Of a DNA stretch of 64,000 nt, positions 1-7,020 are shown piece by piece (position 1 is the stretch's first letter; the number at the start of each line of letters is the position of its first letter). The stretch comes from an uncultured Bacteroidia bacterium (GTDB lineage Bacteria > Bacteroidota > Bacteroidia > Bacteroidales > F082): contig CADCJI010000014.1 in NCBI GenBank assembly GCA_902801625.1, positions 62,001 through 126,000 on the forward strand, in the 5' to 3' direction. A model generated the notes under the pieces. The model did not search any database, was not told where the DNA came from, and worked only from the letters and a program-made list of their open reading frames with translations. The translations under genes were made by a program, and so were the position numbers.

Positions 1-1
1 T

Positions 2-1015
2 ACTCCTGACAATGAGATTCTTGACGAGGCTCGTCTGGAGAGAACTCTCATCATTGCTCCTCGTACGATGATGAACTACCTCGTAGCCATCATCATAGGT
101 CTGTTGATTCCTGCCTTGTACCTCTTCCTAAAGAATTTCTTCAATGTGACTATCACTGACCGCAAGGATGTGGAAAAACTGACAAACTTCCCTATCGTTG
201 GTATGGTGGCTCAAAGCAATACCAAAGACCCGCTCTTGGTGGTCAACAACCCCAAGTCGCCCATAGCAGAATCCTTCCGATCTATCCGTACCAATATCGA
301 ATTCATCACACAGAGCAAATTGCCTTGCACGGTACTGGTTACAGGTGATACGCAGAGCATCGGAAAGACATTCAATAGTATCAATATCGCATCCATCTAT
401 GCCTTATATGGCAAAAAAACCGTGTTGTTGGGATTCGACTTGCGCAAACCAAGACTTTTCCAAGAGTTTGCGTTATCTAATAGTGTGGGTTTGAGCAGTT
501 TCTTGGGCAATAAGGAGAGTTTGGATAACATCATTCAGAGTTCAGGGAAAATCCAGAATCTTGATATCATCCCGAGCGGTCCCATTCCGCCCAACCCAGC
601 TGAGTTGATTGCTTCGGAAAAGTGTGACGAGTTGTTTGCCGAACTGAAAAAGCGTTATGATTACATCATTATCGACACGCCGCCTATTGCCCTTGTCACC
701 GATTCCTTGCTGCTCATGCGTCATTCTGATGCCAACCTCTTCATTGTCCGCCAGGGCGTGACCAACAAGAACGCATTTGGGGGTCTCATCAAAGACCTTG
801 AAGACCGCGATATGCATTTCTCCATTGTCATCAATGGTGTTAAAGCTGAAAAGGGCTATGGCTATGGAGGTAAGAAATATGGCTATGGTTATGGCTATGG
901 TTACGGCTATGGTTATGGCTACGGCTACGGAGATACGAGTGGCTATTATGGCGAGAGTGAAGGCGATGATAAGAAAAAACACAGTCATCGTAAGGGAAAA
1001 GAAGATAAGGCATAA
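2..1015 (+). CDS. Polysaccharide-export tyrosine autokinase (Wzc-like BY-kinase), 5' end outside window
   Basis: The reading frame is open from base 2, so this is the C-terminal 337 residues of a longer protein; the first ATG at 68 is internal. It shows the end of the Wzz-like periplasmic domain, one transmembrane segment (from MMNYLVAIIIGLLIPALYLF), then a cytoplasmic bacterial tyrosine-kinase domain. That domain has Walker A (GDTQSIGKT), Walker A' (VLLGFDLRKPR) and Walker B (YDYIIIDTPP). The tail is an extended Tyr-Gly array followed by a Lys/His-rich end, the usual place of autophosphorylation in this family. Such kinases control chain length and export of capsule or exopolysaccharide in the inner membrane. 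The stop codon directly abuts the start of the next gene, an UpxY-like regulator, which fits a capsule locus. Function is secure; the particular polysaccharide is unknown. Confidence 0.93.
   Translation, partial: TPDNEILDEARLERTLIIAPRTMMNYLVAIIIGLLIPALYLFLKNFFNVTITDRKDVEKLTNFPIVGMVAQSNTKDPLLVVNNPKSPIAESFRSIRTNIEFITQSKLPCTVLVTGDTQSIGKTFNSINIASIYALYGKKTVLLGFDLRKPRLFQEFALSNSVGLSSFLGNKESLDNIIQSSGKIQNLDIIPSGPIPPNPAELIASEKCDELFAELKKRYDYIIIDTPPIALVTDSLLLMRHSDANLFIVRQGVTNKNAFGGLIKDLEDRDMHFSIVINGVKAEKGYGYGGKKYGYGYGYGYGYGYGYGYGDTSGYYGESEGDDKKKHSHRKGKEDKA
880..934 (+). repeat. Tyr-Gly codon repeat in the kinase tail
   Basis: A run of alternating GGC/GGT and TAT/TAC codons gives about nine consecutive Tyr-Gly pairs near the C-terminus of the tyrosine kinase. 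The near-identical 6-base units (GGCTAT, GGTTAT, GGCTAC) could expand or contract without shifting the frame. Confidence 0.85.
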
Positions 1016-1561
1016 ATGAGTAACACGGTAGACGATCTTGATGAGAGGTTCTGGCACGCCCTTTATGTGAGGTCGCGTATGGAAAAAAAGGTGCTGTCGC
1101 AGCTTGAGGAGGGTGGCTACAAAGCTTATTTGCCGTTGGTTACCCAGGTCAAGCAATGGAGCGACCGCAAAAAGAAAGTGGAGGAGCCTTTGTTCAAGTC
1201 TTATGTGTTCGTGTATTCCAACGAAAGGGAGTACATCCCTATTTTGAATGTGTATGGCGTAATCAAATTTGTCACCTTTGAGAGAAAGGCCGTTGCTGTT
1301 CCTGAGAATCAGATTCTTGCCATCAAGAAGTTCGTCAGTGATTTCGAGAAGGGCGAAGAGTATAAGATGATGAATCATGAGGAATTGAAAGTGGGGCAGA
1401 AGGTGAGGATTATCAATGGTCCCATGAAAGGACTCACAGGCAAGCTTGAGACCATCTATAACAAACGCCATCTGATTGTCTATATCGATGTGGTCGGGCA
1501 ATGTATTCCGGTTCATATCCCAAGGGCGAAAGTGGAACCGTGTGAAGATGTGAAAAAGTAG
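1016..1561 (+). CDS. UpxY-family (NusG-like) transcription antiterminator
   Basis: A 181-residue protein with an N-terminal NusG-like domain beginning WHALYVRSRMEKKVLSQL and a C-terminal KOW-type segment near residues 124-150 (LKVGQKVRIINGPMKGLTGK). Members bind RNA polymerase and prevent early termination inside long polysaccharide operons; in Bacteroides the UpxY proteins act on their own capsule locus. The ATG begins immediately after the stop of the upstream kinase gene with no spacer, so the two are probably co-transcribed and translationally coupled. UpxY genes are usually found near the start of a locus, so a position behind a Wzc-like kinase is less usual. It could instead be a RfaH-like regulator of a different operon. 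Family assignment is firm; the target operon cannot be seen. Confidence 0.88.
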   Translation: MSNTVDDLDERFWHALYVRSRMEKKVLSQLEEGGYKAYLPLVTQVKQWSDRKKKVEEPLFKSYVFVYSNEREYIPILNVYGVIKFVTFERKAVAVPENQILAIKKFVSDFEKGEEYKMMNHEELKVGQKVRIINGPMKGLTGKLETIYNKRHLIVYIDVVGQCIPVHIPRAKVEPCEDVKK

Positions 1562-1580
1562 GTACATTTGAGGATATTGT

Positions 1581-1589
1581 TATTTTTGC
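1581..1589 (+). promoter_or_regulatory. Bacteroidota -7 element (TATTTTTGC)
   Basis: TATTTTTGC lies 36 bases ahead of the ATG at 1626 and fits the Bacteroidota consensus TAnnTTTG. No clear -33 TTTG at the expected spacing is seen. Confidence 0.6.
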
Positions 1590-1625
1590 AGCATAAAACA
1601 CGAATAGAAACAAATACAATAAGTC

Positions 1626-2537
1626 ATGAATTCAGAGAATAAAAGATCAAATCAGCCAATATGGCTTTATGCCATTCTTGGCTTGTTGGCTATTGCCTTG
1701 GTTTTCCTTTTGGTGCGTAATTCGTCACTGAAAACCGATAAGGAAGCCCTTGAAGCTGAAAAGGAGATGCAACGTCTCGATTTTCAGGCTGAAGTGGATA
1801 GCTTGATGAAAGTGCATAACGAGCTGAAAGAAAGCTATGGCGAGTTAAGCCTTGAACTGGCCGAGAAGGACAGCATCATCCAAGCCGATGCTGTTGAAAT
1901 CAAAAAACTTCTTGATTCACAATGGGATTACAACCGTATCAAGAAGAAAGTGGCTGCCTTGCAAGATATTTCGCAGCGTTATGTGCGCCAGATGGACTCG
2001 CTCTACACTGTCAATCGTGAACTGGTGGCCGAGAACGAACGTATCCGCGAAGAGTTCCAAGCTGAACGCCGTCAGAACACTACCCTGACCCGTCAGAAGG
2101 AAGAGCTGACCAACAAGGTGAACCAGGCAGCTACGATGAGGATCTCCAACTACAAAGCCAAAGCCGTGCGCTTCAAAGGCAGTGGTAAGGAATCAGACAC
2201 CGATCGGGCCAGCCGTGCCGAACGCATCAGAATCGACTTCAACGTGGCTGCCAATGAGCTCATTGAGCCGGGCACAAAACTATTCTATGTGCGCATCGCC
2301 GACCCCAAGCGTGCCATCATCAGCAAGGGCACGGGCGATGAGTATTCGTTCAAGTCGAATGGTGAGACCTTGCAGTTCACTGAGAAGGTGAGGGTCAACT
2401 ATGATGGCACCGAAACTGCAGTGCGTGCCTATTATGTGAAGCCTGATGCTTACGAGCTGATGCCTGGCACTTATTTCATTGACGTGTACGAGCAAGGCGG
2501 TAAGCTGATAGGCCAAACCACCGTTGATTTGAAGTAA
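1626..2537 (+). CDS. Membrane-anchored coiled-coil protein of unknown function
   Basis: I do not recognise a named family. The 303-residue product has one N-terminal transmembrane segment (about residues 13-32), then a long charged heptad-rich coiled coil (about 35-180) with many Glu/Lys/Leu residues. A folded C-terminal domain (about 190-303) begins near RIRIDFNVAANELIEPGTK and has beta-rich character. No lipobox is present, so it is probably anchored by the N-terminal helix with the rest in the periplasm. It has its own -7 element and so seems separate from the capsule genes upstream. Downstream is a 106-bp inverted repeat and then recO on the other strand. A scaffold or tether role is conceivable from the architecture, but nothing in the sequence proves it. 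Confidence 0.75.
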   Translation: MNSENKRSNQPIWLYAILGLLAIALVFLLVRNSSLKTDKEALEAEKEMQRLDFQAEVDSLMKVHNELKESYGELSLELAEKDSIIQADAVEIKKLLDSQWDYNRIKKKVAALQDISQRYVRQMDSLYTVNRELVAENERIREEFQAERRQNTTLTRQKEELTNKVNQAATMRISNYKAKAVRFKGSGKESDTDRASRAERIRIDFNVAANELIEPGTKLFYVRIADPKRAIISKGTGDEYSFKSNGETLQFTEKVRVNYDGTETAVRAYYVKPDAYELMPGTYFIDVYEQGGKLIGQTTVDLK

Positions 2538-2544
2538 CTTCTGC

Positions 2545-2650
2545 TATTACGTCATTGCGAGGAGGCACGACGAAGCAATCCAGGGAGCAAGTTGCTTTTC
2601 TGGATTGCTTCTTCCGTTTTTACGGAATGAGGCCTTGCAATGACGTAATA
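2545..2650. repeat. 106-bp palindromic intergenic repeat (CGTCATTGCGAGG type)
   Basis: The ends TATTACGTCATTGC (2545-2558) and GCAATGACGTAATA (2637-2650) are perfect 14-base inverted repeats. An inner pair (GCAATCC-AG near 2575-2583, CTGGATTGC near 2600-2608) also matches. The sequence resembles the widespread CGTCATTGCGAGG...GAAGCAATC repeat class found between genes in many bacteria. It sits between convergent genes and may act as a bidirectional terminator. Confidence 0.8.
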
Positions 2651-2666
2651 CGTTACAATAGCTTAT

Positions 2667-3392
2667 TTATTCCAACACGGTCTTCAGTACTTCATGCGAA
2701 TGGAAGTCGTTCATCACAGGGGCATGAAGCCGCATGAACATGATGAGTCCGTCGAGCAACTCTCGGCGTTGGCTCACACGCAAAGGCATGCGACAAGCCT
2801 CGTCAATGCTAACATTAAGCATTTGCGCCAACAGTTGTGCGTTTTCATTGTCGAAGTAATAAGGGTGCACTGGCAGGTCATGGGCAAACGAGCCTTCCAT
2901 CATGTCGAAGCAATAGCCCTTTTCGTTGTTGGCTTTGGGATAGAATCCCAGGTGACGGGTCAGCTCCAAGGTGAAAAACAAAGGGAAATTGGCATAGTCT
3001 TGTTCCACTAAGTCGAGCCAAAGCAGGGAGCGAACGATGAAGTCAAACATGACCTCATTCTGTTCTTGTTCAATGATGGTCTTTGAAAGCAATTCGCTGA
3101 TGTACATCAAGATGGCGCTTTTGTTCATCACGAAAGGAATGCTTTGGTAGACGGTGGAGAGTTGCACATCTTTCAGGTAACCCAAACTACCTTTGTTGGG
3201 CCTGCTGGCTTCTAAATAATTAATAAGGTGTAGGTTTTGAAATAAAGCCGCTCGACTTTTCGAATTGCGGTTGAACGCGCCTTTCACCATATAGGAGCGC
3301 AGACCGAGGTTTCGTGTGAACACCTTTACAATGAGGCTGGTGTCGCCATAGCGGATGGATTGCAGGACAATGCCTTGAATTGTGTCGTCCAT
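2667..3392 (-). CDS. recO: DNA repair protein RecO
   Basis: A 241-residue protein starting MDDTIQGIVLQSIRYGDTS, the typical RecO N-terminal OB-fold opening, with the helical domain after it (LFQNLHLINYLEASRPNKG; FFTLELTRHLGFYPK). RecO loads RecA on SSB-coated single-stranded DNA together with RecR in gap repair. The four-cysteine zinc finger found in some family members is absent: only one cysteine-containing segment (GYCFDMMEG) remains, as in many Bacteroidota forms. The start codon shares one base with the stop of the upstream porZ-like gene (TGATG), so translation is likely coupled. Length matches the family. Confidence 0.93.
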   Translation of the reverse strand: MDDTIQGIVLQSIRYGDTSLIVKVFTRNLGLRSYMVKGAFNRNSKSRAALFQNLHLINYLEASRPNKGSLGYLKDVQLSTVYQSIPFVMNKSAILMYISELLSKTIIEQEQNEVMFDFIVRSLLWLDLVEQDYANFPLFFTLELTRHLGFYPKANNEKGYCFDMMEGSFAHDLPVHPYYFDNENAQLLAQMLNVSIDEACRMPLRVSQRRELLDGLIMFMRLHAPVMNDFHSHEVLKTVLE

Positions 3393-5713
3393 CAGTTCAT
3401 GATCAAAATCTTGGTGGCAAACTTGTCGGTGCCTTGCTTGGTGCTGACAAAGATGAAATAAACGCCAGGACTCACTTTCTCACCATTGATGTTGGTGCAG
3501 TCCCAAACGGCTTGACCGCCTTCCGAAATCAACTGGGTGACGAAGGTGCCATCGACAGTGGTGATTCTAACCAACGAATTGGAAACCAAGCCCTTGATGC
3601 CAACAAATCCGTTATAGCCAGGTCTTACAGGGTTGGGATAGGCAATCACCTCGCTGATTTCAGGCTCAGGCGTGGCATATTCACCGCGATAGGAGATGAC
3701 ACCACTACCCGTGCCGAAGAACACCTCACCGCTCTTGTCGATGGCCATGGTGGTGACGGCATTGTCAAGCAAAGGGCTGTTGCTGGTGTTGAAGTAGTGG
3801 ATTTCTTTGGGCTTGCCGTCAAACGACATGAGATAGACACCCGATTCGAGACCAAACCAAATCTGATCGGAACCTTCCATAGCTGCCATCGAGAGCACAT
3901 TGGATTCGGCGAACAAGTAATCGAATTGGTCGGTACCGTCGTTGCGAGGCACGCGTACTTGTGTAGCGTCGAAGTTGTCACCGCTGAAGATTTTCTTTGT
4001 GTCGGAGAACAGGCAAGGGCCTTTGTCGGTGCCAGCCCAAACGGCGCCCTTATTGTCTACAGTGAGGCAACTGACTGAGCCAAGGAGCTTGCCGTTGCCT
4101 GTAGCCGTGTTGAGGTTGACCGTCTGGTCGTCAGTAGGATTATCGAGGGTGCCATTGTCGTTGAAGACGATGACTTCGCCATTACGGCGTGTTATCCATT
4201 TGTAGTCGTTATGGTCGATGAGCAATGTGCCAATGTCGATGGCGCTAATGCTGCCACCAAGATTGAAGGAATGCCAAGTGCCATCGGGCTCCATAGCAGA
4301 GAGGAGGTTGGGTGCTCCCGTGTTGGCTACCCACAGGTTGCCTTTGCTGTCGAAGGCCAAGCCACTGATGTTGATGAGGCTCGGGTCACTGACCCAGTGG
4401 TGCAGCGAGCTATTTTCTTCGTTGTAGACCTCCACCAATTCATCATCCTTGAATTTCAGTAAGCCGCTGCCCCATGTGCCCACATAAGTGACTGAGGGGT
4501 CTTTGGGATTGGTGGCAGTGCAAACGAAGTCGGTGTATTCGTTGAAGTCGGGCAAAGTGGAATTGTTAAGGATGGTCCATGAGCCGTCGAAGCGGGCCAC
4601 GCCATCGCGCATGTACCGTTTGCCCCAGTTGGAGGCGTGTCCTCCTGTGGCAATCCACACCTGATCGTCGTAGGCCTTGAGCTCGAAGACATTTTTCGAG
4701 GCCGTGCCATTGGGTTTTACATCCATCTTGTTCCAGCCGTCGGAGGTCTTGACGAGGCCTCGTCTTGTGTCGCCAATCCAGTAGTTGCCGCTGTTGTCGA
4801 TAGCCACGGCGAGAGGCTCAATTGCTCCACCAGGATTGTAAATGGTATGTACTTGTTGGAAGTTCCTGTCGTGCTCCGAAATATTGTATCGGTTGACAAT
4901 GAGGAGGCGGTCGCCGTAAGCACGAAGCTGTTGCTTCTCAGTGATGTTTTCTCTGTCGAAATAGCCCCAATGGCTGCCGTCGAACACAAAAAGGGTGTCG
5001 CCATTGTGCTCACCATTATGGTTGAGTAATAGTTTGCCCGCGAAGACTTCCATTTCTTTGTAGGCCAGATGTGGATGGATAAGGCTGGTGTCAAAATGCC
5101 AAGCGGCATAATTGGCTAAGTTTTGTGCATCTTGAGCGGCATAATAAATGCCATTGTCCGTGCAGGCATAGATGCGGCCATTATAAAGAGCCACATCGGT
5201 GACGTTTACCATATCACCTTGGTTACCAATATAATAAGTATCTTTTACCTCTTCTTTCTTCAGGTCGAAGACAACGATGCCGAAACCGCAAGCCACATAG
5301 GCCAAGTCGCCATCAAAACAGACATGGTTGATGCTTTTGTTGCCCACGATGTTCTTATCCTTGATGTCGCTCATGTTGTGGATGTTGCCATCGTGGTCGA
5401 TGAGGTCGACATTGGCGTTGGTATAGGCGACGAAGAGTTTGCGTTGGCTTTCATTGTAGCCTATGGTGCTGATGCCGATGTCTGACAAGCCATTGATTTT
5501 GTTGAGGATATTGATGGAATTGTCCTCTGTGTCGTAATAAAACAACTCATACTGAGTGGCAGCGTAGATTTTGTTGCCAACGGGTTCAACGCCTATCACT
5601 TTCTGATAGGGCAGGTGAGTGCGCCAGTTGCCGATGGAGACGCCGTCTTGGGCGATGGCTAAAGTGGAAACGAGCCATGCGGCTATGAGGAGGGTAAATC
5701 TGAATCTGTTCAT
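3392..5713 (-). CDS. porZ: Probable PorZ: T9SS component with two beta-propellers and C-terminal sorting domain
   Basis: A 773-residue secreted protein. It has a signal peptide (MNRFRFTLLIAAWLVSTLAIAQ, ending near 22), many propeller blades of the two-component-regulator type (for example NKIYAATQYELFYYD, GDLAYVACGFGIVVFDL, GNLWVANTG, GAVWAGTDKGPCLF), and a C-terminal domain from about residue 693 (YPNPVRPGYNGFVGIKGL) ending in KILIMN. Length, two-propeller layout and C-terminal domain match PorZ of Porphyromonas gingivalis, a surface component of the T9SS attachment complex involved in modifying cargo with A-LPS. It overlaps recO by one base. It could instead be an ordinary propeller cargo protein; the conserved length and the type of C-terminal domain favour PorZ. 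Without a search the assignment stays probable. Confidence 0.72.
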   Translation of the reverse strand: MNRFRFTLLIAAWLVSTLAIAQDGVSIGNWRTHLPYQKVIGVEPVGNKIYAATQYELFYYDTEDNSINILNKINGLSDIGISTIGYNESQRKLFVAYTNANVDLIDHDGNIHNMSDIKDKNIVGNKSINHVCFDGDLAYVACGFGIVVFDLKKEEVKDTYYIGNQGDMVNVTDVALYNGRIYACTDNGIYYAAQDAQNLANYAAWHFDTSLIHPHLAYKEMEVFAGKLLLNHNGEHNGDTLFVFDGSHWGYFDRENITEKQQLRAYGDRLLIVNRYNISEHDRNFQQVHTIYNPGGAIEPLAVAIDNSGNYWIGDTRRGLVKTSDGWNKMDVKPNGTASKNVFELKAYDDQVWIATGGHASNWGKRYMRDGVARFDGSWTILNNSTLPDFNEYTDFVCTATNPKDPSVTYVGTWGSGLLKFKDDELVEVYNEENSSLHHWVSDPSLINISGLAFDSKGNLWVANTGAPNLLSAMEPDGTWHSFNLGGSISAIDIGTLLIDHNDYKWITRRNGEVIVFNDNGTLDNPTDDQTVNLNTATGNGKLLGSVSCLTVDNKGAVWAGTDKGPCLFSDTKKIFSGDNFDATQVRVPRNDGTDQFDYLFAESNVLSMAAMEGSDQIWFGLESGVYLMSFDGKPKEIHYFNTSNSPLLDNAVTTMAIDKSGEVFFGTGSGVISYRGEYATPEPEISEVIAYPNPVRPGYNGFVGIKGLVSNSLVRITTVDGTFVTQLISEGGQAVWDCTNINGEKVSPGVYFIFVSTKQGTDKFATKILIMN

Positions 5714-5784
5714 AGTGATGAATTTGGCGGTAAAAATACAAATTTATGCGATGATAACGCTGATTTGTGCGTATTATTGCATCA

Positions 5785-5836
5785 AAAGGAAATAAAAAGA
5801 AATAGCAAACAACTGAAAACCAATTGTTTGCTATTT
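5785..5836 (-). terminator. Intrinsic terminator of tRNA-Arg
   Basis: Perfect 13-base arms at 5800-5812 and 5824-5836 (AAATAGCAAACAA and its complement) are followed, reading on the minus strand, by a T-rich run. It lies 9 bases downstream of the tRNA. Confidence 0.85.
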
Positions 5837-5845
5837 GAAATTTTG

Positions 5846-5917
5846 TAGCCCAACTAGGACTCGAACCTAGATTTAAAGTTTAGGAAACTTCCGTTCTATC
5901 CCTTGAACTATTAGGCC
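5846..5917 (-). tRNA. tRNA-Arg (anticodon CCU)
   Basis: The minus-strand sequence folds as a 72-nt tRNA. The acceptor stem is GGCCTAA paired with TTGGGCT (with G-U pairs). The D arm contains GTTCAAGGGATAGAAC. The anticodon arm GAAGT-TTCCTAA-ACTTT gives anticodon CCT, and the T arm is CTAGG-TTCGAGT-CCTAG. The discriminator is A and the CCA end is not encoded. It reads AGG codons. A -7 element lies just upstream and a strong terminator just downstream, so it is a single-gene unit. Confidence 0.96.
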
Positions 5918-5934
5918 TTTGGAATTATTCCGCT

Positions 5935-5943
5935 GCAAAGGTA
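5935..5943 (-). promoter_or_regulatory. -7 element of the tRNA-Arg gene (TACCTTTGC)
   Basis: On the minus strand TACCTTTGC ends 17 bases before the tRNA 5' end and matches TAnnTTTGC. Confidence 0.65.
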
Positions 5944-5986
5944 CGATTTTTTTTGAGATGGAGGCAAAAGTTTTTGTTTTTGAACC

Positions 5987-6064
5987 GCCTTCTATAGATT
6001 GACTACGTCGAATCTTCGATTTCCATGCCTACGCACATACCTGCGTTGGAATGACATAGAAGGC
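5987..6064. repeat. Palindromic repeat, CTATAGATT...AATGACATAG family, copy 1
   Basis: Outer arms GCCTTCTAT (5987-5995) and ATAGAAGGC (6056-6064) are perfectly complementary. The inner parts (ATAGATT; GGAATGACAT) match the other copies of this family at 8816-8872, 8900-8961, 43208-43277 and 43305-43359. Confidence 0.8.
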
Positions 6065-6070
6065 TTGCTC

Positions 6071-6817
6071 TTAATTCAAATCGAGCACGATAGGGCAGTG
6101 GTCGGAATGCATCACTTCGGGCAGGATACCTACTTGGGCGATGCGGTCTTTCAAGTTCTCTGTCACCATGTGGTAGTCGATGCGCCAGCCGAGGTTCTTG
6201 GCTCGGGCACCAGCGCGGAAGCTCCACCAGCTGTATTGGTTGGGTTCCTTCACCAACTGCCGGAAGCTGTCGATGTAGCCATCGCTGAGGAAATCGGTCA
6301 TCCACTGGCGTTCCTCGGGAAGGAAGCCCGATGAGGTGTCGTGTTTCCTGGGGTTGTTGATGTCGATGTCTTCGTGGCAGATGTTGTAGTCGCCCGAAAG
6401 CACCAGTTGCGGGCGTTCTTTCCTCAACTCGTTGACATACTTGCGGAAGAAATCGAGCCACACCATCTTGAAGGCTTGGCGCTCATCGCCCGTGGTGCCC
6501 GAGGGATGGTAAACGCTCACCACCGAGAGGTCGCCGAAGTCGGCACGAAGGAAGCGGCCTTCGTTGTCGTATAAAGGCTCGTTCATGCCGTAGACCACAT
6601 TGTCGGGCTCTTGTTTTGTGATGAGGCCCACGCCGCTGTAGCCTTTCTTTTGCGCAGGGAACCAATAGTGGTGGTAGCCCATCATCTCGAAGTCCATCAA
6701 GGGAATCTGGTCGGGTGTGGCTTTCAGCTCTTGGAAGCAGAGCACATCGGGTTGGTAGTCGTTGATCCATTGCAGCAGGCCCTTGTTGATGGCCGCGCGG
6801 ATGTAGAAATCGGTCAA
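6071..6817 (-). CDS. xth: Exodeoxyribonuclease III family protein with missing N-terminus (possible pseudogene)
   Basis: The body is clearly an exonuclease III/AP endonuclease: FQELKA (metal-binding Glu), SGDYNICHEDIDINNP (catalytic Asp/Asn), GWRIDYHMV and HSDHCPI (catalytic His). Family members begin with about ten residues of the form MKIISYNVNGIRAA, whose Asn helps bind the metal. Here the frame starts only at a TTG (6815-6817), giving MTDFYIRAAINKG, and a TGA stands two codons upstream. The bases just before ATCCGCGCG belong to a dispersed repeat (6803-6927). The codons for SYNVNG are therefore gone, and none are found on the far side of the repeat. The remaining frame is intact, so the loss may be recent, or a shortened and probably impaired protein is made. 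Confidence 0.85.
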   Translation of the reverse strand: MTDFYIRAAINKGLLQWINDYQPDVLCFQELKATPDQIPLMDFEMMGYHHYWFPAQKKGYSGVGLITKQEPDNVVYGMNEPLYDNEGRFLRADFGDLSVVSVYHPSGTTGDERQAFKMVWLDFFRKYVNELRKERPQLVLSGDYNICHEDIDINNPRKHDTSSGFLPEERQWMTDFLSDGYIDSFRQLVKEPNQYSWWSFRAGARAKNLGWRIDYHMVTENLKDRIAQVGILPEVMHSDHCPIVLDLN

Positions 6818-6927
6818 AAATCACTTTTAAAATCGGTCAAAAATCAAATGTCGTAATTTGGTTTGGAAAAGATGATTTTTGACTGATTTTTATTTTCTAT
6901 TTTTGATAGATTTCTTGCGAAGCAATC
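6803..6927. repeat. Dispersed repeat (GTAGAAATC ... GCGAAGCAATC), long copy
   Basis: The element begins GTAGAAATC followed by GGTCAAAAATCA (a motif present twice) and ends with 27 bases (6901-6927) identical to 41413-41439. The second copy at 41365-41439 has the same two ends but is shorter. The left end falls exactly where the exonuclease III frame loses similarity to its family. Confidence 0.75.
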
Positions 6928-7020
6928 ACTATTCACGGTGCGAAAATAGTGAAAAAGTTGTTTCTTTTCGGTGCGCGCGTTACTTTTTTATATTTTAGCG
7001 GCCGAAAAACGAGAATAACC

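Noticed and set aside
542-1567. Long open frame (341 codons) on the minus strand opposite the kinase and UpxY genes
   Set aside because: It has no family features and lies fully opposite two well-supported genes; its low-complexity middle mirrors the Tyr-Gly codons.
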